DNA of 64,000 nt from Pseudooceanicola atlanticus (GCF_000768315.1 NZ_AQQX01000009.1:60028-124027); one strand, 5' to 3'. Positions 15,489 to 25,887 are shown, counted from the stretch's first letter. Program-made: numbers and translations. Notes: generated by a model not told the origin, from the letters alone.

Positions 15489-16606
15489 GCGCTCTCTCCC
15501 AGTTCGACCATCAGGCCGGGGCGGATGACGCCACCGACGGCCGGGATGCCTTCGGGGCGGCCGGATTGGCGGCCCAGCACCCGGGTCAGCGCGTCGTAGC
15601 GCCCGCCCGAGGCGACGGGTGGCAGGTAGGGCCGGCTGACGTCGTAGAACCCGAAGACGAAGCCGTCGTAATATTCCATCTGGTGGCGGCCATAGGCGAC
15701 CTCGAATTCCAGGCTGGTGATGTCGACGCCCCGCGCCTCGAGCGCCTTGGCGCGGCGGGCGACGGTTTCCACGGCGTCGGCGATGGAGGGCATGTCGACG
15801 GCGATGTCCCGCAGGCGTTCGATGGCGAAGGGCAGCGTTTCCTTCACGTCGAGCAGCGTGTCGATCAGGTCGATTTCGCGGTCCGAAATCGGCGGCGTGG
15901 CGGCATCGGCGCGCAGCGCTTCGATCCGGGCCTCGACCTCGGCCCGGCGGCGCAGGCCGACCTCGGTCCCGGCATTGGCGAAGGGGTCGGACGCTTCGAG
16001 CAGCGCGACCCGGCTGGGCACCGGCGCCGCCCGCCCCGCGAACCGGTCGAGCAGGGACCGGAAGCGACGCGGACGCCAGATGTGACGGTGCAACGCCGCC
16101 TTACGCGCCGCGCTGGTGTCGAGCCCGTCAACCGCGGCCATGAGGATGCCCATGTCGCCGGTGGCGGCCCGCAGCAGCAGGCGGCTGGTGGCGGATTGCA
16201 CGCGGGCAAAGACCTCTGCATCGGCGGCGGCGGGGTCGGAGCCGTCGAAGATCTCGAGGCCCACCTGAAGGTATTCGTTGGCGCGGGCCTCGTCCTCTTC
16301 CTGGCGGCGGAAGACCTCTCCGGCATAGGTGTAGCGGGCGGGTTCGGCGCCGCCTTCCATATGCATCTGCACCACCGGGACGGTGAAATCCGGACGCATC
16401 ATCTGTTCGCCGCGCAGCGCATCCGAGGTGACATAGGCGCGGGCACGGATGTCTTCGCCATAGAGATCGAGCAGCGTGGCGGCGGGCAGCAGGATCGGGC
16501 ATTCGACCGGCTGCGCCCCGGCGGCGGCGAATTCATCGCGCAGCCGGGCCGCGCAGGCGCGAACCTGCGCCCGAAGCTCGGGCGTGTGACCTTGCCAGAG
16601 GGCCAT
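15485..16606 (-). CDS. hisZ: ATP phosphoribosyltransferase regulatory subunit
   Basis: 373 residues from the ATG at 16606, which overlaps the hisS stop (TGATG). It is a HisRS-like protein without tRNA-charging function that forms a complex with short HisG and carries histidine feedback control. Class II synthetase-like motifs remain: MMRPDFTVPVV, the RYTYAGEVFRRQEEDEARANEYLQ-type motif 2 region, and YYDGFVFGFY and ASGGRYDAL near the C-terminus. It lacks the anticodon-binding domain of hisS. Confidence 0.95.
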   Translation of the reverse strand: MALWQGHTPELRAQVRACAARLRDEFAAAGAQPVECPILLPAATLLDLYGEDIRARAYVTSDALRGEQMMRPDFTVPVVQMHMEGGAEPARYTYAGEVFRRQEEDEARANEYLQVGLEIFDGSDPAAADAEVFARVQSATSRLLLRAATGDMGILMAAVDGLDTSAARKAALHRHIWRPRRFRSLLDRFAGRAAPVPSRVALLEASDPFANAGTEVGLRRRAEVEARIEALRADAATPPISDREIDLIDTLLDVKETLPFAIERLRDIAVDMPSIADAVETVARRAKALEARGVDITSLEFEVAYGRHQMEYYDGFVFGFYDVSRPYLPPVASGGRYDALTRVLGRQSGRPEGIPAVGGVIRPGLMVELGESA

Positions 16607-18090
16607 CAGCCGTGCTCCGCCAGCAATTGCCGGACATGGGCCACCAGGTCGGCGCGCGCGATCTCGGCCTGGGAGGGGCGTTCCTTCCATTCCTCGAGCG
16701 TGGCGTTTTCGGCGATTTTCTTGCCCAGGATCAGGTCCTTGACCTGGATGACGCCATTGGCCTTTTCCTCTGCCCCTTCGATGACGGCGGCGGGGGAGTT
16801 GCGACGATCCGCGTATTTCAGCTGATTGCCGAAGTTCTTGGGATTGCCCAGGTAGACCTCGGCCCGGATGCCCGCGTTGCGCAGCTCGGCGACCATGGCC
16901 TGGTAATCGGCCATGCGGTCGCGATCCATCACGGTGACAACGACAGGGCCCAGGGCCACGTCCTTCATCCGGCCCTTTTCGCGCAAGGCGGCAAGCAGGC
17001 GGTCGACGCCGATCGAGACGCCGGTGGCGGGCACGGCCTGGCCGGTGAAGCGTTTCACCAGGTCGTCGTAACGGCCACCGCCTGACACGGAGCCGAACTG
17101 GCGCTTGCGGCCCTTGTCGTCGAGGATTTCGAAGGTCAGCTCGGCCTCGTAGACGGGGCCGGTGTAATAGCCCAGGCCGCGCACGACCGAGGGGTCGATC
17201 TGGATGCGGCCCGCATCGTAGCCGCCCGCGTCCAGCAGGCTGGCGATCTGGTCAAGCTCGTCGACGCCCTCGGCCCCGATGGCGGAGCCGCCGATGGCCG
17301 CGCGCAGGTTCGACAGTGTCGCCGCCGCGTCCGCACCCTTGGAGGTCAAAAACGCGATGACCGGTTCGGCCTGATCGGCGCTGAGGCCCACCCCGTCGAT
17401 ATAGGCGCCTGACGCGTCGAGGCGTCCCTTGCCCAGCAATTCGCGGACGCCGGATTCCCCGACCTTGTCGAACTTGTCGATGGTGCGCAGCACGTCGGCC
17501 TGCTGGGCCTCGTCGGCGACGCCCATGGCCTCGAGCACGCCGTTCAGGACCTTCCGGTTGTTGACCCGGATCAGGTAGTCGCCGCGCGGGATCCCGACCT
17601 CTTCGAGACAATCGGCGAGCATCGCGCAGATCTCGGCATCGGCGGCCGGGGACGCGGTGCCGACCGTGTCCGCATCACATTGATAGAACTGGCGGAATCG
17701 GCCCGGGCCGGGCTTTTCGTTGCGCCAGACGGGGCCCATGGCGTAACGCCGGTAGGGCGTCGGCAGATCGTTGCGGTGCTGGGCGTAGACGCGGGCCAGG
17801 GGCGCGGTCAGGTCATAGCGCAGGGCCAGCCAGTCGCCCTGCCCGTCCTCGTCGGATTCCTGCCAGGCAAAAACGCCTTCGTTGGGACGGTCGACATCGG
17901 GCAGGAACTTGCCCAACGCCTCGACCGTCTCCACGGCGGAGCTTTCCAGCGCGTCGAAGCCGTAGCGATGATAGACCCCGGCAATGCTGCGCAGCATCTC
18001 GGCCCGGTCCGTGACCTCGGCACCGAAATAATCGCGGAACCCCTTGGGCGTCTGGGCCTTGGGGCGCGGGGCTTTTTTCTGTTTCGCCAT
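16606..18090 (-). CDS. hisS: Histidyl-tRNA synthetase
   Basis: 494 residues from ATG 18090 ([18 protein letters not shown]). Class II synthetase that charges tRNA-His. Motif 2 region: [20 protein letters not shown]. HisA/HisB motifs: [11 protein letters not shown] and [12 protein letters not shown]. Motif 3: GVSIGVDRL. The C-terminal anticodon-binding domain covers about 400-494. The head of the operon with hisZ and hisG links tRNA charging with histidine biosynthesis. Confidence 0.97.
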   Translation of the reverse strand: MAKQKKAPRPKAQTPKGFRDYFGAEVTDRAEMLRSIAGVYHRYGFDALESSAVETVEALGKFLPDVDRPNEGVFAWQESDEDGQGDWLALRYDLTAPLARVYAQHRNDLPTPYRRYAMGPVWRNEKPGPGRFRQFYQCDADTVGTASPAADAEICAMLADCLEEVGIPRGDYLIRVNNRKVLNGVLEAMGVADEAQQADVLRTIDKFDKVGESGVRELLGKGRLDASGAYIDGVGLSADQAEPVIAFLTSKGADAAATLSNLRAAIGGSAIGAEGVDELDQIASLLDAGGYDAGRIQIDPSVVRGLGYYTGPVYEAELTFEILDDKGRKRQFGSVSGGGRYDDLVKRFTGQAVPATGVSIGVDRLLAALREKGRMKDVALGPVVVTVMDRDRMADYQAMVAELRNAGIRAEVYLGNPKNFGNQLKYADRRNSPAAVIEGAEEKANGVIQVKDLILGKKIAENATLEEWKERPSQAEIARADLVAHVRQLLAEHG

Positions 18091-18267
18091 CTGGAAACCT
18101 CGTGGGACACGCTCGCGGCGCGGTCTAGCCCATGCCCCCCTGCGGGGCAAGCCTTGGCGCAGCGGGCGGCGCGGCGACATGCGCGGACAGAAGAGGGTTG
18201 CAATTCCGGCGGGGCAGGCTCAGATCCTCTGTCACCCGGCGTTATGCCGGGACGGGGAGATGGAGCT

Positions 18268-18462
18268 ATGCAGCCAATCGAAGAACGCCTCGCCCACCTG
18301 GAACGGAACCTGGACGATTTGTCCGATGTCGTAGCCCGACAGGATACCCAGATCGCCATGCTGACCCGGCGGGTGCAGTTGCTGATGGAACGCGAAGCCG
18401 AACGTGAAGCCAGCCACGGGGACGCCGCCGTCTTTGGCGACGAACGTCCGCCGCATTACTAA
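18268..18462 (+). CDS. slyX: SlyX-family small coiled-coil protein
   Basis: 64 residues, preceded by GGGGAGATGGAG. Residues 3-50 form one amphipathic coiled coil (ERLAHLERNLDDLSDVVARQ) and the C-terminus ends PPHY, both typical of SlyX. The function is unknown in any species. It is convergent with the lipoprotein gene downstream. Confidence 0.88.
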   Translation: MQPIEERLAHLERNLDDLSDVVARQDTQIAMLTRRVQLLMEREAEREASHGDAAVFGDERPPHY

Positions 18463-18498
18463 CCGCTCTGCATCTACATTTGGAACGCGCCGGAACGA

Positions 18499-19554
18499 TC
18501 AGTCGTGGTGCAGCGCGATCGCCTCGACCTTGCCGTCATGCAGCAGCATGTCGGCCCAGCGACCGCTGCCGCCGAAGGATTCATAGACCGTGACGAAGAC
18601 CGTGTCCCGCTGGAGGGAGCGCATCCGGTTGCCGCAGGGCTTGTTGCTGCCGACGCGGCAGATCAGGCGTTTGACCTTGTTGTAAGCCTTGTCGACCAGG
18701 CTTTCGGGCTGTTCGCCCGCCGCCGCGCCATAGCGGATCTGCTCGTGCATCTCGACATCACCGAAAAGGACCAGCGCGCCGGTGATCTGGCGCAGGCAGC
18801 CATCGTCGAAACCCGAGATGTAGAAGGACCGCGCCGTGCTGGCATCGGGGGCGGAGTCGATCAGGGCATACTTGGCCCGACGTTCAGGATATTGCGCCAC
18901 TTCGCGACCGACCTCACGGGGGGAGACGTCGCAGAGCCGCCCGACCTTGCCGAAGGCCATGACGGAGCCGGGGACGATATCGGTTTCCGGCCCGCTGGGC
19001 GGGGACCTGCGGTCGCGGTTATTACCCAGGCCAAACAGGCTGAACCCGGCCTTTTGCGGTTCGGGGGTGGCGGCCTCTTCCGTGGCGTCGGGCGTGGTGG
19101 CCTCTGCCGTTTCGGTTGGCGCGGGTGTTTCGTCGCGATTGCCGCCGAAGAGACCGCCGAGGAAGCCGCGGCGTTTCTCCGGTTCCGGCGTGGCGGCGGT
19201 CTCGGGCTGGTCTGCATCCTGCGTTGTCGCCTGGGCCGCGGCATCCGGTGCGGCGGCGGCCAGTTCGACCTCTGCCCCGGTGTCATCGGTTGCTGCGGCG
19301 GGCTCTGCCTCGGCCGCGCGACGGAGGAAGCCGAACAGGCCGCGCCGCTCCTGCGTCTGGACTTCTTCTGAAACGTCCTCGGCCACGGCACGCTCCTCGT
19401 CGCGCATGGCGGGGGCACCGCCCTCGGCCACCGCGTCGGCGGCACCGGCGCTGACCTCCAGATCCTGGTCGGACAGTTTTTCGACATTGCCCAGCGGCCC
19501 CTGGCACGCGGCCAAGGTAAAACAGATCAACAAGAGAGACAGGCGAGGCATCAT
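18499..19554 (-). CDS. Putative lipoprotein with low-complexity linker
   Basis: 351 residues. The N-terminus has a lipobox (LAAC, Cys17), so it is probably lipid-anchored. Residues about 30-190 are a low-complexity Ala/Glu/Thr/Pro linker. Three related Gly-Phe motifs punctuate it (RRGLFGFLRR, RRGFLGGLFGG, KAGFSLFGLG). The C-terminal domain (about 195-351) is folded and carries four Cys (LCDV, GCL, LICRV, PCGN), so it may be disulphide-bonded in the periplasm. No function is recognised. A second ATG directly follows the first. Confidence 0.75.
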   Translation of the reverse strand: MMPRLSLLLICFTLAACQGPLGNVEKLSDQDLEVSAGAADAVAEGGAPAMRDEERAVAEDVSEEVQTQERRGLFGFLRRAAEAEPAAATDDTGAEVELAAAAPDAAAQATTQDADQPETAATPEPEKRRGFLGGLFGGNRDETPAPTETAEATTPDATEEAATPEPQKAGFSLFGLGNNRDRRSPPSGPETDIVPGSVMAFGKVGRLCDVSPREVGREVAQYPERRAKYALIDSAPDASTARSFYISGFDDGCLRQITGALVLFGDVEMHEQIRYGAAAGEQPESLVDKAYNKVKRLICRVGSNKPCGNRMRSLQRDTVFVTVYESFGGSGRWADMLLHDGKVEAIALHHD

Positions 19555-19644
19555 CGAAAACCCTGAGATTTCCGGCAGCTAATCAAAACCGGACGGATCC
19601 GTCCAGTGTGGCACCTGAACGGATCTGTGTCAGCGGGAAGTGGC

Positions 19645-22600
19645 CTAGATCTCCTCGACCGCCATGACGCCGTTCAGGCTCTTGATGGCACCCTTGATCT
19701 GCGGCGTGACCGGGTAGTCCTGTCCGGTCTCGATCTCGACCTCGCCGGGCAGGCCCGCCCCCATCACGCAGAAGGAAATGGGGCCGCGCGCCGCCTTGGC
19801 CGCGGCCTGTGCCGCGCCTTGCAGCACCTCGGACACGGCGGGGATGGCATCCGGCGCCTCGATGAAGATCTTGAGCCCCACGCCGCCCACATCGGCCACC
19901 ACCGTATCGAGCGGGGCGATGCCGCGGGCCAGCAGTTTCAGCTGGTCGCTTTCCATCGTCGCCTCGACCGTGCAGACCACCATGGAGCCGTTTTCCAGGT
20001 GATCGCGGGCGGCCTCCAGCGTGTCGGAAAAGACGGTGCATTCGTAATTGCCCGTCGTGTCCGACAGCTGGACAAAGGCGAACCGATTGCCCCGCGCCGA
20101 TTTGCGTTCCTGCCGGCTGGCGACGATGCCCGCCAGCTTGGCCACGAGGGGACCGCCTTGGGCCAGGTGGGTGACCTCGTCCAGGGTCTTGATATCCTTG
20201 CGTTTCAGCGCGCCGGCATAATCGTCGAGCGGATGGCCAGAGAGGTAGAAGCCGATGGCCTTGAACTCTTCCGATAGGCGTTCGGCGGGCAGCCAGTCCT
20301 GCACCGGGGACAGGCGCGGTTCCGGCAGGTCCTCGCCCGCATCGCCGAACAGCGACACCTGGTTTGAGGTCTTCTGTTCCCAGATCGCGGCCGAATACTG
20401 CACCAGCGCGTCGAGGCTATCGAAGACGCGGCGACGGTTCGGATCCAGCACGTCGAAGGCACCGGAGCGGGCCAGCATTTCCAGCGGGCGCTTGCCGACC
20501 TTCTTGAGTTCGACCCGGCGGGCGACATCATAGAGGTTGACGAAGGGCCGTTCGCCCCGCCCCTCGACGATCAGGCGCATCGCGTCGACGCCAACATTCT
20601 TGAGCGCGCCCAGCGCGTAGACCAGCGCGCCATCGACCACCTTGAAGGTTGCATCCGAGCGGTTCACGCAAGGCGGCACATAGGGCAGTTTCAGCGCCTT
20701 CTTCACCTCTTCGAAATAGACGGCGAGCTTTTCGGTGAGGTGGATATCGCAGTTCATCACGCCGGCCATGAATTCGACCGGGTGGTTCGCCTTCAGCCAG
20801 GCGGTCTGGTAGCTGACCACCGCGTAGGCGGCCGCGTGGGACTTGTTGAAACCGTAATTGGCGAACTTTTCCAGAAGGTCGAAGACCTCTTTCGCCTTGG
20901 CCTCGTCCACGCCGTTCTTCATCGCGCCGCTGGTGAATTTCGGGCGTTCGGCGTCCATCGCCTCCTTGATCTTCTTACCCATGGCGCGGCGCAGCAGGTC
21001 GGCGCCGCCCAGCGAGTAGCCGGCCATGACCTGGGCGATCTGCATCACCTGTTCCTGGTAGACGATGATGCCCTGGGTCTCCTCGAGGATGTGGTCGATC
21101 AGGGGGTGGACGGATTCGATCTGGCGCAGGCCGTTCTTGACCTCGCAATAGGTCGGGATGTTCTCCATCGGGCCGGGCCGGTAGAGCGCCACGAGCGCGA
21201 CGATGTCCTCGATGCAGGTGGGCTTCATCCGCTTGAGCGCGTCCATCATGCCCGAGCTTTCAACCTGGAACACCGCCACCGTCTTGGCACGGGCATAGAG
21301 GTCGTAGGTCTTTTCGTCATCGAGCGGGATCTGCCCGATATCGTTCTCGGCCCCCGGGAAGGGTTCGTAGATGGTCGAGCCGTCGGCGGCGATGTGCAGG
21401 TCGCGCCCGCCGGAATGGATCTGTTCGATCGCGTTCTGGATCACCGTCAGCGTCTTGAGGCCGAGGAAGTCGAACTTCACCAGGCCGGCCTGTTCCACCC
21501 ATTTCATGTTGAACTGGGTCGCGGGCATGTCCGACCGCGGATCCTGGTAGAGCGGCACCAACCGGTCCAGCGGGCGGTCCCCGATCACCACACCGGCGGC
21601 GTGGGTGGAGGCGTTCCGCAGCAGCCCCTCGACCTGCATGCCGTAGTTCAGCAGGCGATCCACGACCTCTTCGTTGCGGGCCTCGGCGCGCAGGCGTTCC
21701 TCCTGCGCCAGGGCCTGTTCGATGGAGACGGGCTTGACGCCTTCCACCGGGATCATCTTCGACAGCCGGTCGACCTGGCCGTAGGGCATCTGCAGCACAC
21801 GACCGATGTCGCGCACGGCCGCCTTGGACAGAAGCGCACCGAACGTGATGATCTGGCCCACCTTGTCGCGGCCGTATTTCTCTTGCACGTAGCGGATCGT
21901 CTCCTCGCGCCGGTCCATGCAGAAGTCGATGTCGAAGTCGGGCATGGAGACCCGTTCGGGATTGAGGAACCGTTCGAACAGAAGCGAATAGCGCAGCGGG
22001 TCGAGGTCGGTGATCGTCAGCGCGTAGGCCACGAGCGAGCCCGCGCCCGAGCCCCGTCCCGGCCCGACGGGAATGTCATTGTCCTTGGACCACTTGATGA
22101 AGTCCGCAACGATCAGGAAGTAGCCGGGGAAGCCCATCCCCTCGATGATATCAAGCTCGAAATCCAGCCGCTGCTGGTATTCCTCGGGCGTGACGGCGTG
22201 GGGGATCACGGCCAGGCGGGCCTGAAGCCCCTCATTGGCCTGGCGGCGCAGTTCGACGACCTCGTCATCGGCAAATTTCGGCAGGATCGGATCGCGGCGA
22301 TAGGTGCCGAAGGCGCAGCGCTTGGCGATCTCGACCGTGTTCTCCAGCGCCTCGGGCAGGTCGGCAAAGAGCGTCGCCATTTCCTCGGGCGATTTGAAGT
22401 AATGCTGCGGGGTCAGGCGGCGGCGCGGTTCCTGCTGGTCCACATAGGCGCCTTCGGCAATGCAGATCAGCGCGTCATGCGCCTCGTACATCTCTTCCTT
22501 GGGGAAGTAGACGTCGTTGGTGGCCACGAGCGGCAGCTCCATCGCGTAGGCCATTTCGACAAATCCGCGTTCGGTCTGCTGTTCCGCATCGGGCAGACCG

Positions 22601-23145
22601 CTTTCGCCGGGATGACGCTGCAATTCAACATAGAGACGGTCGGCGTAGATTTCCTTGAGCCGGTCCATCAGCGCCTGCGCGGCGGGGCGCTGGCCCTGTT
22701 GCAGCAGCATGCCGACCGGGCCATTGGCGCCGCCGGACAGGCAAATCAGCCCGTCGGAAAACTCGGCCAGTTCGTCGATGGTCACCTGCGGCAATTGCCC
22801 CGCCTTGTCGATGTAGAGGCAGGAGTTCAGCCGCATCAGGTTTTCATACCCCGTCTCGTTCTGCGCCAGCAGGACAACGGGGGCGGGCAGCCGGGGCTTT
22901 TCGCCGGGCGTGCTGGCGACATAGGCGACATCGACCTGGCACCCCATGATCGGCTGGATCCCCTCACCGGCGGCGGTCACGGAAAATTCCAGCGCGCAGA
23001 ACATGTTGTTGCTGTCCGTCACGGCCACGGCGGGCATGCCGGCGGCCTTGCACAGGCCGGGCAATTTCTTGAGACGGATCGCCCCTTCGAGGAGCGAATA
23101 TTCGGTATGGGTGCGGAGATGTATGAATCGGGGCTGGCTGCTCAT
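19645..23145 (-). CDS. dnaE: DNA polymerase III subunit alpha
   Basis: 1166 residues, full length for replicative DnaE1. The N-terminal PHP domain begins FIHLRTHTEYSLLEGA. The polymerase catalytic aspartates lie in MPDFDIDFCMDRR, preceded by GPGRGSGAGSLVAYAL; helix-hairpin-helix and OB domains follow (FVQLSDTTGNYECTVFSD). It synthesises the chromosome as core of the replisome. It is monocistronic, with a 14-base palindrome (19591-19604) downstream and no clear terminator. Confidence 0.98.
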   Translation of the reverse strand: MSSQPRFIHLRTHTEYSLLEGAIRLKKLPGLCKAAGMPAVAVTDSNNMFCALEFSVTAAGEGIQPIMGCQVDVAYVASTPGEKPRLPAPVVLLAQNETGYENLMRLNSCLYIDKAGQLPQVTIDELAEFSDGLICLSGGANGPVGMLLQQGQRPAAQALMDRLKEIYADRLYVELQRHPGESGLPDAEQQTERGFVEMAYAMELPLVATNDVYFPKEEMYEAHDALICIAEGAYVDQQEPRRRLTPQHYFKSPEEMATLFADLPEALENTVEIAKRCAFGTYRRDPILPKFADDEVVELRRQANEGLQARLAVIPHAVTPEEYQQRLDFELDIIEGMGFPGYFLIVADFIKWSKDNDIPVGPGRGSGAGSLVAYALTITDLDPLRYSLLFERFLNPERVSMPDFDIDFCMDRREETIRYVQEKYGRDKVGQIITFGALLSKAAVRDIGRVLQMPYGQVDRLSKMIPVEGVKPVSIEQALAQEERLRAEARNEEVVDRLLNYGMQVEGLLRNASTHAAGVVIGDRPLDRLVPLYQDPRSDMPATQFNMKWVEQAGLVKFDFLGLKTLTVIQNAIEQIHSGGRDLHIAADGSTIYEPFPGAENDIGQIPLDDEKTYDLYARAKTVAVFQVESSGMMDALKRMKPTCIEDIVALVALYRPGPMENIPTYCEVKNGLRQIESVHPLIDHILEETQGIIVYQEQVMQIAQVMAGYSLGGADLLRRAMGKKIKEAMDAERPKFTSGAMKNGVDEAKAKEVFDLLEKFANYGFNKSHAAAYAVVSYQTAWLKANHPVEFMAGVMNCDIHLTEKLAVYFEEVKKALKLPYVPPCVNRSDATFKVVDGALVYALGALKNVGVDAMRLIVEGRGERPFVNLYDVARRVELKKVGKRPLEMLARSGAFDVLDPNRRRVFDSLDALVQYSAAIWEQKTSNQVSLFGDAGEDLPEPRLSPVQDWLPAERLSEEFKAIGFYLSGHPLDDYAGALKRKDIKTLDEVTHLAQGGPLVAKLAGIVASRQERKSARGNRFAFVQLSDTTGNYECTVFSDTLEAARDHLENGSMVVCTVEATMESDQLKLLARGIAPLDTVVADVGGVGLKIFIEAPDAIPAVSEVLQGAAQAAAKAARGPISFCVMGAGLPGEVEIETGQDYPVTPQIKGAIKSLNGVMAVEEI

Positions 23146-23264
23146 GCGGCCACGCTATCGCGGATCGTGGCCGGGCGGAACAGCGGTTGCATCGCCCGCG
23201 GCAATGAGCTTGGCTTGGGTGGTCCTCTGGCCCGATGGCCGTCTGTTCCCAACAAGGGTCGCAC

Positions 23265-24014
23265 ATGTCCGAAACCGCCTCTCTGACCCCTGAAATCCTG
23301 CCCTTCGGGCCGGATGGCGTGGTCCTGCGGCTGGGGCTGAGCCCGGATGAGCGGGTCGTCGCCGCGGTTCAGGTGCTGCGCGCGGCGCTGGAAAATGCGG
23401 CATTGCCGGGGGTGGAGGAAATCGCGGCCTCGCTGACCTCGGTGCTGGTGCGCTTCGATCGCGCGCGCATCGGGCGTACCATTGTGGAGCGTGCCGCGGC
23501 CGAGGTCGCCCAAGGTGTTTCGGAGACGGCCGGCGGCCTGCCTGATCCGAAGCGGCGCTGGACGATACCGGTGGCCTTCGGCGGTGAGGCCGGACCGCAA
23601 CTGGCCGAGGTCGCGCAAGCAGCGAGATTGAGCGAGGCCAAGGCCGTCGAGGCCCTGATCGCTGCGCCGCTACGGGTGCTGGCGATCGGTTTTGCCCCCG
23701 GCCTGCCCTATCTGGGACTATTGCCACCGGAATGGGACATCCCCCGGATGACGGACCTGACGCCGACCGTGCCCCGCGGGGCGCTGGTCGCGGCGGTCCG
23801 GCAATTGGTTCTGTTCACCCACCCCTCGCCCACCGGCTGGCGACAGGTGGGGCGCGCGGCCTTTCACGGCTTCGACCCGGCGCGGGACCCGGCGATCTAC
23901 CTGGCGCCGGGTGACGAGATCCGGCTTGAGCGGATCGGCCCGTCGGAGCTTGACGCGCTGGAGGCCGACAATGCCGACGGTCTGGGCGGCGCGACATGCC
24001 AGGTGCTGCGATGA
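23265..24014 (+). CDS. pxpB: 5-oxoprolinase subunit B (allophanate hydrolase subunit 1-like)
   Basis: 249 residues; the ATG at 23265 follows AAGGG. Shows the KipI/allophanate hydrolase 1 fold with IGFAPGLPYLGLLP and PRGALVAAVRQLVLF. PxpB works with PxpA and PxpC to hydrolyse 5-oxoproline (pyroglutamate) to glutamate using ATP. It overlaps pxpC by ATGA. The order B-C-A as one tight operon supports the oxoprolinase assignment over urea carboxylase-linked allophanate hydrolase. Confidence 0.9.
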   Translation: MSETASLTPEILPFGPDGVVLRLGLSPDERVVAAVQVLRAALENAALPGVEEIAASLTSVLVRFDRARIGRTIVERAAAEVAQGVSETAGGLPDPKRRWTIPVAFGGEAGPQLAEVAQAARLSEAKAVEALIAAPLRVLAIGFAPGLPYLGLLPPEWDIPRMTDLTPTVPRGALVAAVRQLVLFTHPSPTGWRQVGRAAFHGFDPARDPAIYLAPGDEIRLERIGPSELDALEADNADGLGGATCQVLR

Positions 24015-25024
24015 GCGAGCTGGTTCTGCACAAGGTCGGGCCAGGCTGCACGGTTCAGGACATGGGCCGACCCGGGCAGTTGTCAGTCGGCCTGTCGCGC
24101 GGCGGGGCGGCGGATACGATGGCGCTGATCGAGGCCGCGGCGCTGCTGGACCTCAAGGCGCCGGTCGCGGGGATCGAGATGGCCGGGATGGGCCTCGACC
24201 TCAGCGTGACGGCGCCGATGCGCGCGGCCCTGACCGGCGCGGTGATGCAGGCAAGCCTGAACGGCAGTCCCGTCGGCTGGAACCGCAGCCTGTCCCTCGC
24301 CCCGGGCGATCAGTTGAGGATCGGGGCGGTTCGGTCCGGGCTTTATGGTTATGTCGTGCCGGCGGGCGGGATCGCAACTCCGCCGCTGATCGGCGCGCGC
24401 GCCACCCACCTGGCCGCCGGGCTGGGTCAGGCGCTGGCCGCCGGGGATCACCTGCCGGTGGGCGAGGACACGGCGCCGGGATTGCCCCCGATGGCGCTGC
24501 GCCCAGAAGAACGCTTCGCGGGCGGTGAGGTCCGGGTGATGCCGGGGCCGCAGACCGGGCTGTTCGATGCCGTCACGCGGGCGCGTTTCCATGCCACCGC
24601 CTTTACCCGGTCGCAGGTCGGCAACCGGCAAGGCGTGCGGCTGGACCATGAGGGCGCGGCCTTTGCCAGCGACACCAAGGGGATCGCGTCCGACCTGATC
24701 CGGCCCGGCGACATCCAGATGACCGGTGACGGCACGCCCTACATCCTACTGGCGGAATGCCAGACCATGGGCGGCTACCCCCGGATCGGCACGGTGATCC
24801 CGGCCGACCTGCCACGCGTCGCCCAGGCCGCGCCGGGGCAGGTTCTGCGCCCGCGCGCCATCTCGGTTGAAGAGGCGGATGCGCTCTGGCGATCCGACGT
24901 TGACCTGCTGCGTGCCGCTCGGGCGCGGGTGGCGCCGCTGCGACGGGACCCGCATGACATTCCCGATCTGCTATCCTATCAACTGATCGGCGGCGTGATA
25001 CGCGGGGACGAGGATATCGCATGA
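24011..25024 (+). CDS. pxpC: 5-oxoprolinase subunit C (biotin-dependent carboxyltransferase-like)
   Basis: 337 residues. KipA/allophanate hydrolase 2 fold: GRPGQLSVGLSRGGAADTMA near the start, and GIASDLIRPGDIQMTGDGTP and GGYPRIGTVIPADLP later. It starts within the pxpB stop (ATGA) and ends within the pxpA start (ATGA), so all three subunits are coupled. Acts in the cytoplasm as part of the PxpABC complex. Confidence 0.9.
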   Translation: MSELVLHKVGPGCTVQDMGRPGQLSVGLSRGGAADTMALIEAAALLDLKAPVAGIEMAGMGLDLSVTAPMRAALTGAVMQASLNGSPVGWNRSLSLAPGDQLRIGAVRSGLYGYVVPAGGIATPPLIGARATHLAAGLGQALAAGDHLPVGEDTAPGLPPMALRPEERFAGGEVRVMPGPQTGLFDAVTRARFHATAFTRSQVGNRQGVRLDHEGAAFASDTKGIASDLIRPGDIQMTGDGTPYILLAECQTMGGYPRIGTVIPADLPRVAQAAPGQVLRPRAISVEEADALWRSDVDLLRAARARVAPLRRDPHDIPDLLSYQLIGGVIRGDEDIA

Positions 25025-25776
25025 CACAGATCGATCTGAACGCGGATATGGGCGAAAGCTTTGGCCCCTGGGTGATGGGCAACGATTCGGCGCTGCTGAA
25101 TATCGTGACCTCGGCCAATATCGCCTGCGGATTCCATGCGGGCGATGCGGATGTGATGGCCGGAACGATGCGGCTGGCGGTGGAAAAGGGCGTCGGGATC
25201 GGCGCCCATCCGGGCTTTGCCGACCTCCAGGGCTTTGGCCGCCGCCGCCTGACCCTGTCGGTCGAGGAACTGGCGAACCTGACCGCCTACCAGCTGGGCG
25301 CGGCGCAGGCGATGGCGCGCGCGGCGGGCGGCTTCGTCCGGCATCTGAAGCTGCATGGTGCACTGGCCAACATGGCGTCGGAGGAGATCGCGATCGCGCG
25401 GGCCTGCTACGCAGCGGCAGCAAAAGTGCAGCCCGATATCGTGGTCATGACCCTGGCCGGAACCGCGCAGGAAGCCGCCGCCGAAGAGCTGGGCCTGGCC
25501 CGCGCCGGAGAGATTTTCGCCGACCGGGCCTATAACGAGGACGCGACGCTGGTGGACCGCAAACTGCCCGGCGCGGTGATACATGACGCAGCGTTAGCCG
25601 GTCCGCGGATTGCGGAAATGGTACGCGAAGGCGCGATCATCACCGCCACCGGCAAGCGCATTCCGACCCAGATCGACACGATCTGCCTGCATGGCGACAC
25701 CGCAGAAGCCCTTGATATCGCTCGATCTGTTCGCACGGCACTGGCGGATGACGGGGTGACGCTGGCACCGCTGTGA
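25021..25776 (+). CDS. pxpA: 5-oxoprolinase subunit A (LamB/YcsF family)
   Basis: 251 residues, the usual PxpA length. Opens TQIDLNADMGESFGPW and contains NIACGFHAGD and HLKLHGAL, diagnostic of LamB/YcsF proteins. It is the subunit likely to open the oxoproline ring. Last gene of pxpBCA. Together with the gamma-glutamyltranspeptidase at 46430-48217 it could complete glutamate recovery from glutathione. Confidence 0.93.
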   Translation: MTQIDLNADMGESFGPWVMGNDSALLNIVTSANIACGFHAGDADVMAGTMRLAVEKGVGIGAHPGFADLQGFGRRRLTLSVEELANLTAYQLGAAQAMARAAGGFVRHLKLHGALANMASEEIAIARACYAAAAKVQPDIVVMTLAGTAQEAAAEELGLARAGEIFADRAYNEDATLVDRKLPGAVIHDAALAGPRIAEMVREGAIITATGKRIPTQIDTICLHGDTAEALDIARSVRTALADDGVTLAPL

Positions 25777-25863
25777 CGCCTGTTTTTCAACCAGTATACA
25801 GCAAAGAGCCGCCCGAAAATTCAGCAAGTGCTTGCCAAGTGGGGTTCTGATCGCTTTGCTGGT

Positions 25864-25887
25864 GGGCGGACAAGGCCGCCCGGTTTT
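25864..25887 (+). terminator. Possible terminator between pxpA and xdhA
   Basis: A GGGCGG/CCGCCC stem with a 6-base loop followed by ggtttt. Short T run, so modest support. A GTATAC site lies upstream at about 25794. Confidence 0.35.

Noticed and set aside
20740..23286. 848-codon open frame on the plus strand opposite dnaE
   Set aside because: Antisense shadow of a highly conserved gene; composition is typical of reversed high-GC codons.
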